Shown: positions 12,567 to 22,624 of the stretch, one piece after another
Position numbering within the stretch: position 1 is the stretch's first letter
How the letters are laid out: every line of letters begins with the position of its first letter
NCBI GenBank assembly: GCA_030077755.1
Contig: JAQJZZ010000018.1
Coordinates: 682,001 to 746,000, forward strand
Reading direction: 5' to 3'
DNA length: 64,000 bases
Origin: Filosporella fistucella
Taxonomy: Eukaryota; Ascomycota; Leotiomycetes; Helotiales
Notes under the pieces: generated by a model
Databases searched by the model: none
What the model was told of the DNA's origin: nothing
What the model saw: only the letters and a program-made list of their open reading frames with translations
Program-made: the position numbers and the translations under genes

Positions 12567-13954
12567 ATGCTACACGAAATGCGGGTCCTTTCTCTATGCT
12601 TACTTCTTTCATTTTCAACAACTGCTTTGGCTCAGCGGGGTATCACAGAGATACTTTTGTCATATCCGGCATGCGCTGTAAGTATGCAACATAAGTAAAT
12701 CGCCATATAGCTAATATTACGCAGGCAACTTGTGCTACTACTTATCTTCCCATTGCCAATTGCTCGTTTACGAATCTTCGCACCTGTATGTGTACAAATC
12801 ATACACTTCAATATGAGATTGGAGCTTGCACTTTAAGCCATTGTAACATAACCGATCAAGCAAGTATGAGATATCCGATACCTTTTATGCTAGTCATACT
12901 CATGTTGCGTCTAGCTTCTCTAACCATTACTCAAAATGAAATCTGCAATGGGATTCCAAAACCTTCGAGAGGATATAAAGCTAATCGAGCTTCAATTTTT
13001 ATGACTCTTCTCGTATATCCTATTGTAGCTTTACGATTTATAACTCGAATTTTTATCACCAAAAAGCTCTGGTGGGATGATTGGGCAATTCTTGCTGCAT
13101 TTGTAAGCCTATTTGGACTCAACATTAGCCCAAAATAAGCCGTTAACTTTGGTTTTTAGGTTTTCATGATTCCTACCACTTTGGTTCCCTTTTTTGGCTA
13201 GTATAACTAACCCATTACCAAATAACATTCATTAACACTGTCTAGTGACCCAACACGGCTTTGGGTTTCATTTTTATGATGTTCTCCCTAGAGAAATTCC
13301 AGTACAACTTAAAGTATATTAACCACCAAGTTGATCACAAGAAAGCTAACCATCTCGCATAGTTTCGCTATGTTGGCCAAATACTATATGTCTTAACGCA
13401 GAACCTCCCAAAGTTCTCTATTCTCCTTCTATACCTCCGCATATTTTCAAGCCCAGGTTTCCGAAAATGTCTCTACGTAGCCATGGCGTGGCAAGCGGCT
13501 CATACAATCGCTTTTGGCTTGATCGTTTTACTTCAATGCCTTCCCGTGGTTTCAAATTGGGACCCATTCATCACAAATGCGCGCTGTATAAACACTCCTG
13601 TGATGACGTATTTTGGTGCTGCGCTCTCTATTTTCGAAGACGTTGTTATCATGCTTCTACCGCTCTATGAGCTAAGGATTTTGACTCTTGGCATTTGGAA
13701 GAGGATCGCGATAGCTTTGATTTTTGCGTTTGGATCTTGGCAAGTTTCCTCTTATTCCCCTTTTCATGCCTTTTGGGCTCTATGTTTTATTATCCAGCTG
13801 AGCGATGTGGCTTGCAAGTTTTGTGTGGATAGCAGTTAGGAAGAGATTGTTGAGATGAGGCTGATTCTGGGTTGCCAAAACTTTAGTTCTTGTGTGGCTA
13901 GTATAATTAGATTGAAGTTCATCGTCGGGTGGAGATTAAATGTTGATTCGTCGT
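12567..13954 (+). pseudogene. CFEM-domain Pth11-like receptor, damaged
   Basis: Starts at ATG 12567 or 12579 (MRVLSLCLLLSFSTTALA signal peptide). Exons: to 12677, 12725-13102, 13160-13200, 13246-13313, 13363-13739, 13887-13954. The extracellular CFEM module has seven cysteines, in order YPAC, ATC, ANC, RTC-M-C, GAC, SHC. Then come family blocks of the rhodopsin-type helices: LRFITRIF, LWWDDWAIL, VFMIPTT, HGFGFHFYDVLP, QILYVLTQNLPKFSILLLYLRIF, WQAAHTIAFG, NARCI, and SIIRLKF. Introns are 45-57 nt except a 147-nt GC-AG intron. The junction 13200/13246 is out of phase by one base; removing one T from the T6 run at 13190-13195 restores it. The last helix (ICACLP-like) is missing after 13954. Most likely a recently disabled receptor gene; a sequencing error in the T run would reduce it to a 3'-truncated gene. 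Confidence 0.65.
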
Positions 13955-14340
13955 GTAAGTTATTTTTTCTCTCTTATCGAGCAGCGCTTAAAGTTAGGTT
14001 TTCGGAAAATTCATGCACCTAACCACCAATCGTTAGGAAATGACTGGGCATCCGCTTTTAAACAACACTCATTAGATGTAATTACTTGATGCTAATTCCG
14101 CCAATTATAGGGACCGACGTCGACGTTGAAATCTTGTCCCAAATCGAAACCTTCTCGGCGACAATGTGCGCCTGTATAATGTGCCTCCGTCCTCTGATTG
14201 CCAAATACTTCCCTAGACTCTTTTCCTCCAACAAAGCCTCTCAATTATCATCGTCTTAAGATGTCAACGTTTCTTGGCGCGCCAAAGTCTCAAATCATAT
14301 ACAAATAAAGCAGGTGATTCCACCTGGCAGGACAATAGAT
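13955..14340. other. Spacer between the receptor remnant and the AT-rich block
   Basis: Normal-composition DNA without a supported gene. It contains intron-like CTAAC...TTAG signals near 14015-14037 that could be decayed 3' exons of the receptor gene, but no frame continues. Confidence 0.35.
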
Positions 14341-15585
14341 GATGAGGAGAATTGTGAAATTAAGAAGGCATAAAATAATTTATAAATTAATAAAATGAAT
14401 TAAAACATAATTATAAAGCAGAATAGATTTCAATATAAATTATAAAAAGTTTTTACTTAAAAGTTAAAAAATAAGGCTAATAATAAGATTTATATATTTT
14501 AAATTTAAATTAAATAATTATTTATAAATTTATAAGAAAATAAAAATTTATAATATTAATTAATTTATATATAAAAAAGTATATAAAATTTAAATAATAA
14601 TTATTTTTTATTTTGTATATTATAATTATAAAGATTATTATTAATAATTATAATTTTTATAATTTAAGGATTATTAATTAAAAACTATATTATAAAAGAA
14701 TAAATTATAGTTTATAAAATATTTTATATTAAAAATCTTATATTTAAATTATAATATTTATATATTTAAATTTTTTTTGGACTTTATTATTAATTATAAT
14801 AATTACTTTATAAATCAATATTTATAATATTTAAAATTAATATTCATAATATTTAATATTAAATATGAATAAAGTTTTATTTTATAATAAAAGTAATTTA
14901 TATTAATTTTTTTATTTCTTTCTTTATACCTTTTTTTAAGAATTAACTAATTTTTAAGATTATCTTTTTTTAATTTAATAAAATTATTTGCTTTTTATAT
15001 AAATTATATATTAATTATAATAAAGTTTTTAATGTATATAATTTACTTATTAAAATATTTAATACTATTATTATAATATATTAAAAATATAAGGATATAA
15101 TATTCTAAGAAATAAAATAATATTAATAAATAAATTCTTAGGAAAATATATAAAAGAAGAAATAAAAGGTAAGTGATAAATAATAAAATTATATATAATC
15201 TTTAATTTTATTAAATATATTAAATTTTAATTTCTTTAATTTACTTTAATTTAAAGGATTTAATTATATAATTTTAAGAAATTATTAAGCTTTAAAATTA
15301 AGATTTTTATAAATATTAATAATTTAAAAAATTATATAATTTTTAAAATCAAAGCTCTTAAGAGTATAAAAGGTTTTAAGTTAATAAATTAATAAAATAT
15401 TATTTTTAATATATTATTTTAATAATAAAAATAAAAATATTAATTATAATAATTAAATTATATAATAAATATTTAAGATATAATAGTTATTAAAGATAAA
15501 GGTTTTATATATAATTAATATATTTATTATTAAATAAAAGCTTTATATTTAATCTTAAAAATATATTTATTCCTTATTTAAAATA
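14341..15585. repeat. AT-rich, RIP-like degenerate sequence
   Basis: Almost pure A/T with no ORF. It adjoins the 3' end of the copia element. Composition changes abruptly at about 14340, which marks the edge of the block. Confidence 0.8.
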
Positions 15586-15647
15586 TATAAGATATAAAAT
15601 ATATAAAGGGGGTAAGCCTTTATTATATATATATATTAAAGGAGGGT
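15586..15647 (-). mobile_element. Stub of the copia 3' LTR
   Basis: About 60 bp starting TATAAGATATAAAATATATA and ending AAAGGAGGGT are the terminal part of the LTR also seen at 4284, 17207 and 20619. After GGAGGGT the sequence switches directly to reverse transcriptase coding DNA instead of continuing GGAAGTATCGC. So the 3' LTR has lost roughly its other nine-tenths, together with the adjoining RNase H region. Confidence 0.7.
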
Positions 15648-16640
15648 ATTAATAAGATTACAATTAGCCATATTATATTTTTCTAGTATTTTAGTTATAT
15701 ATTTAGCTTGGCTTAATATTAAAGATTTATTAGTATTATTATTATTATTTATAATAATATCTATTCCTAAATAATCTTTAATAATCCCTAATTCTTTAAT
15801 TTGAAAATAATTTTTAAGAGTTTTTATAAGGATGCTAATATTATCCTTATTAGGGCCTATAATAGCTAAATCGTCTACGTAAATACAAATAATTATATTT
15901 GTAGACTTATTTATAAAAATACAACTTTCGGCACTTAAGGGCTTATAATTTAATTCTTTTAATTTATTAATAAGTATAAAATACCAAATACAGGCAGATT
16001 GCTTTAATCCGTATAAGGCTTTATTTAATTGTAAAAATAAAGCTTCTTTATTATTTATTTTATTACTTAATATTAATAAATTATCTTTTACGCCTTCGGG
16101 TAAATATAAGCTTATTTTAGCGTCTATATTTCCCTGTGTAAAGGCAGAAATCATATCGATTTTATAAATATAATAATTATTTAATAAAGCTAAGGCAAAT
16201 ACAATTTTCCAAGCTACTTGCTTAATTACGGCTGCAAAAGACTCTATATAATCTTTACCGTAAATTTGCTCAAAGCCTTTAGCTACAAATCTAGCTTTAA
16301 ATTCGTAATAATTATTATTATTATCTTTTAATTTATAAGCCCACCTAGTTTTAATAGGTGTTATATTATTATAATTAGATTTATTAGAAGTAGTAATAAT
16401 ATCCCAAGTATTATTAAGATTTAAAGTATTTAATTCTTTTTGCATAGCTTTAATCCATTGATCTTTATAAGGGTTATTATTATTAATAGCTTCTTTATAA
16501 GATTTAGGCTCTAAAATAATAGTATTATCTTTTAATTGATTTTTATAAATAATAATTTTATCGGATTCTAAGTCCTTATTATTATTATTATTATTATTAA
16601 TATTATCGCCCTTTATTTTAGAGGTTAAATATGCTATAAA
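15648..16640 (-). pseudogene. copia reverse transcriptase segment
   Basis: An open frame covers 15648-16640, with RVT_2-type blocks: WDII near the start, then KTRWAYKLK, FKARFVAKGFEQ, YKIDMISAFTQGNI, LNKALYGLKQSACIWY, and the catalytic YVDDLAIIG followed by YFQIKELG. The YVDD motif is intact. It breaks off after AKYITKILEKYNM at the deletion junction, so the RNase H domain (the catalytic D-E-D-D core) is missing. The upstream end joins the nested LTR at 16640; removing that LTR and one target repeat reconnects it in frame with the integrase C-terminus at 17208. Confidence 0.85.
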
Positions 16641-17207
16641 TGTTAGATTTATAATTATTAATTTTTTTTTAAATTTTTTAAAAAAGGAGAAAACTTTTTT
16701 AAGAAAAGATTTCTCATAATCTAACCGTAATAAGTTACTATAAGATCATATATAAGCTTATTAATATTATTATTACTTATATTATAAGTTATAGCTTCCT
16801 ATTACGGCTTAGCGTCTTTATATAAATATTTTTAGGTTTTTAGGCTTTTGGAAAGTTCTAGTAACTTTGGATTTCTAATTAATTAGCTAAATTGACGTAA
16901 TATATTACGCGTTCTTATATGTGATTATTAATTAATAATATCACATAGCTTATAATATTATTAATATTAATAGTGGATTTCTAATCAATAGAATCTACTA
17001 GAATTAATTATTTGAATATTTAAATCGAGTTAATTCCTGTATTTAAGAATTAAGTAAAAAGTCAAGTAAAAATATACTTATTATTATTACTCCTTATTAA
17101 TAAGCCTCACAGCTTAAGCGATACTTCCACCCTCCTTTGATATATATATATATATATATATATAATAAAGGCTTACCCCCCTACATTATTATATTTTATA
17201 TCTTATA
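16641..17207 (+). mobile_element. Solo LTR nested in the copia element
   Basis: Plus-strand sequence from TGTTAGATTTATAATTATTA to TATTTTATATCTTATA, 567 bp. The 5-bp flanks are ATAAA on the left and ATAGA on the right, a target-site duplication with one mismatch. It is the same family as the host's own 5' LTR but in the opposite orientation. Near its 3' end it has a (TA)n tract, then the CTTACCCCCC box. It splits the host coding region between integrase and reverse transcriptase. Confidence 0.8.
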
Positions 17208-19687
17208 ATAGAAGCCAAATTGTATAAGCTATTATTAATAGTAAAATTAGCTTCCTTTGATTTAGATCGAGTTTTAGGTCCTTTATAAAACTCTTTATTT
17301 AATTCGTCTAAATCATCTTCCTCGCTAATTTCGCTATTTTCGCTATTATCGCTAATATTAATATTATTAAAAGTAGGATTATTTAATAAATTTTTAATAA
17401 AATTATAATCCTTTGAATTATCCTTTAATAATTTATTAAAGTCCAGATTTAATTTATATTCATCTTTATAAATTAGATCTTCTTTAATAATTATATCTCG
17501 ACTACTTATTACTTTATTTAAAGTAGGGATATAGACTAAATAATTATTAGAAGATTCCCACCCTATTAATATACCGCTATTAGCTTTATTATTTAGCTTT
17601 CCTAAGTTAGCTTTATTAGCTCTTATTTCCTTAGGAATTAAAGTATAGCATAAGGAGCCTAATATTTTAATATGCGATGTATCGGGTTTATCCTTAAAAA
17701 TCAATATATAAGGAATATTATTAATAGAACTATTATATGTCCTATTTTTAATATTTATAATAGATTTAATTAAATAAGGCTAGAGATATAAGGGAATATT
17801 TTTATCATGGCATATAGTTATTAGCCTTTCTAATATATATCGATTTAGTCGCTCACTTATACCGTTTTGTTCTTGGCTATAAGGGCTAATTAAGTCGATA
17901 TATATTCCCTTATTTTTAATAAAAGTATCCCACTTATTACTAATAAATTCTTTTGTATTATCGGAGTGTAATCCTTTAATAATAATATTAAATTGATTTT
18001 TTAATAAATTATATAATTCTATTAATTTATTTATAGCTTCGGATTTATACTTGATAGCGTAAATATAAACGGCTTTACTACTTCTACAAGTAAAAGTAAT
18101 AAAATAACGCTCGCCTTTTAGGCCTAGTATTCTAAAAGGTCCGGCTATATCTAAATCAAAGTATATAAGAATCTCTTTATTTGTATTTAAAGGCTTATAA
18201 CTAATATTTTTAGTTATTTTGCCTATAATATAAGATTCACAATTGTTTAAATCAATTTTACTATTTTCAGATAATTTATATCCTTTAGTACTATTTATTG
18301 TTTTTATTAAATAGTCTTTATTTAAGTGGTTTAGCCTTTTATGAATTAAATCTATATTAGGCTTACTTATATTAATATTTTTATTTACTTGATAAATAAC
18401 GTTTTTTAAATATTTATTATCAATTTTTAAATTTAGATAATATGCGTTATTAATCCAATTTGCTATAATAGTAATATTATTTTTATTATTTACTATTTTA
18501 GCTATATTACTATTAAAAGTAATATACCACCCTTTATTTGTAAGGGTTTTAGTAGATAATAAAGTAGCCTTTAAATCTGGGATATAATTAACCCCTTTAA
18601 TTAATATTTCCTTATTATTAGCTAAAATAGGTATATCACCTATTCCTTTAATGACTAATTTAAATCCATTTGCAATAATAATAAAGGAATTATTAACTGG
18701 CTTATAATTAATAAGCCAATTCTTATTGGGCGTATAATAGTCAGATGCACCCGAGTCTAAAATTATTTTATTATTAATAATAATATTATTTGATATATTA
18801 ATACTATTATTATTAATAGTAGATATAAGGGTTTTATCTAAATTATTACTTTTATTAAAATCCTTTTTATTTTTATTCTTATTCTTATTCTTATCCTTAT
18901 TTTTAAAAGAATTAGAATTAGAATTAGAATTTCTTAATTTAGGATATTTAATAAAATACTTGGATTCTAAGTGCCCTTCTTTATTATAATGTTTGCAATA
19001 AGGAATATTATTCTTATTTTTATTTTTATAATATTTAGAAGTCTTATTAGCTTCTAAGTTATTATTAAAACGGCTTTCTTCGGCGATTAATTCGCTAATT
19101 AATTTGTTTATATCAATATTGCTTAAATCATTACTAATTTCTTTATATTTTCGACTAATTAGCGAATCAAAATTATTATTTAACCCCTTAAATATAATCC
19201 AAGCTATAAAGGGATCTGGCATTTTATAGCCTAATTCTTTTAAATAAATAGCCGAGCTTTGTATACTAGCCGTATACTCGTTTATATTTTTAAAAGAAGT
19301 ATAATTAGCTTCTATTAATTGATTTAAATATTTACCAATTAATTTAAAGCTAGAATCGCCGTAAGTGGCTTTAATTGCTTTCCAAAGAAGCTTAGCACTA
19401 TTTTTATCCTTAAATCTATTTATATTTTCTAAGGATATAATAGATTTAATAGCACCTAAAGCCTTATTATTATTTTTAATAAAATCGCTATATCTTTCCT
19501 TATATTTAACTCTTAATTCAGGAGTTATAGGCTTTTTATCTTTATAATAAAGCGATTTATTAGGCGGATTAATAGTGCCGTCTATATAAGAGATATAGCC
19601 GTTTATTTCTAGAAATAGCTTAGCTTTACTAAGCCATTTTATATAATTAGATTTACCCACTAGTTTAGGTCCTTTAAAAGAAGCCAT
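17208..19687 (-). pseudogene. copia gag-protease-integrase coding region
   Basis: Starts at ATG 19687 (MASFKGPKLVGKSNYIKW, the gag start typical of fungal copia). In order: gag; a zinc knuckle reduced to C-x2-Y-x4-H-x4-Y instead of CCHC; a basic Asn/Lys tract; the protease motif ILDSGASD; the pre-integrase region with HKRLNHL and a C-x2-Y in place of C-x2-C; and the integrase core with FDLDIAGP, HSDNTKEF and the QEQNGISERLN glutamate. An in-frame TAG lies at about 17780-17782, where copia proteins have Trp. The frame stays open beyond it to the nested LTR at 17207, through KPDTSHIKILGSLCYTLIP and the C-terminal integrase region. TGG-to-TAG and TGT-to-TAT are TpG-to-TpA changes, the RIP signature. 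Confidence 0.85.
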
Positions 19688-20604
19688 TTTTAGTAGTATT
19701 AATATATTTATTCTTAAGTTATAATATAGTTATAATAAGTATAACTAAAATTTATATTTTATAATAAGAACGCTCTTTTAGAATTTAATTTGCTATTATT
19801 TAATCTTAAGTTCTAATAGTATTATTAGATAATATAACTAGTATTTATATTATTTAATAATAATTCTATAAAGAGGTTCCTTAATTTATTAAGATATATA
19901 TATATATATATATATATTTTCTTAATCGTTTTAAGAAACAATATAATAAGTTAATAATAACTTATTTTTTATTATAATAACTTAAGAATAATTATTTAAT
20001 TATCCTTATGCCCTTATAATTGCCTTATTTAAAAGGTCTTTTTCATAGTTCTTATTAACTACTTATTACTTCTTTCACTTTTATTATTATTATTTTAATA
20101 TATTCATCCGAATATACTTATTATTAATAATAATAAGAATTACTTAAAGTAATTTTCCTTATATTAATAAACGTAATATTTAATATAATTTAACCCTCTC
20201 CGAGGATGGCTTTTTATAAATTATATTAAATATACGATTAATATAATTTAAACTATTTATAATAGAATAGCCACGCCTTTATTTTTTATTTATACCTCCT
20301 TTAAGGCTATAAATAAGTAAATATAAGGTGGGCACCTTGGTATGAGAACTAGGCTATATAACCGCTATGGTCCTATATATAGGGGATATAAATCCTAATA
20401 GCTTCTAGAGGTTTAAGCTTATTCCCTCGCTTAAACTTAGTCTCAGGGACGCAGGCCACAGATTTTATTATAAATAGTAATATATATAAATATATATATA
20501 ATAATATATATTTATATTAGGGCTTTAAATAGGGTTTAACTCACTTAACGATCTTAAATCAGAAGTAAAAGTAATATTACTTCTTATTTAGCGATTGGCA
20601 AAAT

Positions 20605-20618
20605 CCGGGCTCATAACC
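20605..20618 (-). other. Primer-binding site of the copia element
   Basis: The plus strand reads CCGGGCTCATAACC directly inside the 5' LTR edge. This resembles the anticodon stem-loop of initiator tRNA-Met (GGGCTCATAACCC). Drosophila copia and some relatives prime reverse transcription from an internal fragment of this tRNA, so position and sequence both fit. The mechanism here is inferred. Confidence 0.65.
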
Positions 20619-20699
20619 TATAAGATATAAAATATATAATATAAATAAGGGATAAACCTTTATTATATATATATATAATATAAATAAGGGATAAACCTT

Positions 20700-20733
<34 letters not shown>

Positions 20734-21232
20734 AAGGAGGGTGGAAGTATCGCTTAAGCTGTGAGGCTTATTAATAAGGAGTAATAATAATAAGTATATT
20801 TTTTACTTGACTTTTTACTTAATTCTTAAATACAGGAATTAACTCGATTTAAATATTCAATAATTAATTCTAATAGATTTTATTCATTAGAAATCAACTA
20901 TTAATATTAATAATATTATAAGCTATATGATACTATTAATTAATAATTACATATAAGAACGCGTAATACATTACGTCAATTTAGCTTATCGATTAAAAAT
21001 CCAAAGTTATTAAAACTTTTCAAGAGTTCAAAAAACCTAAAATTATTTATATAAAGACGCTAAGCCGTAATAGGAAGCTATAACTTATAATATAAGTAAT
21101 AATAATATTAATAAACTTATATATAATTTTATAATAACTTATTATAATTAGATTATGAGAAATCTTTTCTTAAAAAAGTTTTCTCCTTTTTTAAAATTTT
21201 TTTTAAAAAATTTAATAATTATAAATCTAATA
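20619..21232 (-). mobile_element. 5' LTR of the copia element
   Basis: 614 bp; on the minus strand it starts TATTAGATT (TGTTAGATT in the nested copy, a TpG to TpA change) and ends CTTATA next to the primer-binding site. It has a tandem duplication of about 33 bp near the inner end, around ATAAATAAGGGATAAACC, followed by a long (TA)n tract. It is longer than the other copies for that reason. Confidence 0.8.
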
Positions 21233-22280
21233 ATAAGTAAATTATATTTATTAACTTAAAAAACAAAGTATAATAGATATATAAATAAGAATATTTATTA
21301 TAATTATTATGCTTGAAATAATGCTAGAACTAATAATTAAAAGGCTTACCTTAATACTTTAATATATAGCTTTTTTAATAATTTATTTTAAGGCTTAATT
21401 ATATTTCATAATCCGGAAATATAATAATCTTTCCTTATTAAAAAATAGGATAAGCTTAAGAATAGCTTAAAATTAAAGATTATTAAAGATAAATTAAAGA
21501 ATTAATAAAAGAAATCATAGGTATAAGAAAGGAAACTTATTATAAAGGAGCTTTATAAATATTAAAAATATTAATTAAAAAAGCTTTTCTTTAAGAATAA
21601 CAAATTTGACTTAATTAAGTATTATTAAACTTTATTTTCATATGCATATGCTTTAATATTAAAATATAATTATTTAGTAAATAATATATTTATTATTATT
21701 CTTATTTATAATAATATAAGGCGAATAATCCTTTATAATTTAATTGCCCTTTATTAATTAAATATTAAAGTAATATATTACTTTAGCTTAAAATTAAAAA
21801 AGTGCTTTTGCTTAATAATAAATTAAAAGCATAAAATATATATAAGTTAATATTATAGCTTTCTTTATTATTATTCTTATTATATACCTAGTTAATATAA
21901 GCTTTATTAATAATAAACCAACTTTATAAAAATGGCGGCATATATATAGCTTATTACTTTTGCAGATTTAGCTAATATTTATAACAACGCTTACTTTTAA
22001 CTTAAATATTTTTATGCTTAAAGTCTTTGCATGCTATCTAATAAATGAGGAGATCTTGGACCTAGAGCAGTATTTACTAGTTTTTAACTTGCTGGAAACT
22101 AGATACTTTTTAGACTTAGCTTATTTATGGCGTGCGAGCAAGCACTCTATTTATTATTAAAATGCAATAACTTTATAACGAATTTAGGTAGCCTATAATA
22201 TTATAGAAATATTTTAGATATTACTTTAATTGCCTTAATATATGATTTAACTTACCTTATAGCCCTTAAAACTCTATATA
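21233..22280. repeat. AT-rich degenerate sequence flanking the copia element
   Basis: AT-rich DNA without usable ORFs, slightly richer in G and C than the sequence left of the element. It may be a second, unrecognisable mutated repeat. Normal composition resumes near 22280. Confidence 0.65.
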
Positions 22281-22624
22281 TAACTGTGTGACCCCCAAGA
22301 CTCGCTTATTTTAGGGTCAGGAATGCAGTGAATTTGGCCTGTCGAGCCTGCCTGTTTAGGGGCCGGGGTTGCGGAGACACTGCTGTATAAGGCAGAGGCA
22401 ATCCCCATTTCCCGCCTCGAGCGACGTTTGACATTTACCTAGTGACTTCAATTTCGTCAAATCACAACAACGCCCCATCATCAATCGTTTGGCTATATGA
22501 AGGGTGAGACGGAGTGTTTAACCCAGCAAGCTAAAGTAAATCCATCGTTGAAAAACACCCTGGCACATTCTATTATTAAGTAACATCCTCTCCCAAAGAG
22601 GGGAAGCATCTTTTAGAAATATAC
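22281..22624 (+). promoter_or_regulatory. Upstream region of the ankyrin gene
   Basis: About 340 bp of normal composition between the AT-rich block and the ATG at 22625. It should contain the ankyrin gene promoter. No clear TATA or binding site can be singled out. Confidence 0.35.

Larger units (their letters stand above)
15586..21232 (-). mobile_element. Ty1/copia LTR retrotransposon, degenerate and internally deleted
   Basis: Read on the minus strand: 5' LTR (21232-20619), primer-binding site (20618-20605), leader, gag-protease-integrase (19687-17208), reverse transcriptase (16640-15648), 3' LTR stub. Integrase before reverse transcriptase is the copia (Pseudoviridae) order. An LTR of the same family, in opposite orientation, is inserted at 16641-17207. 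One in-frame TAG near 17780, loss of several zinc-binding cysteines and loss of RNase H make it non-autonomous. The high Asn/Ile/Lys/Tyr content of its proteins reflects the AT bias. Confidence 0.9.
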
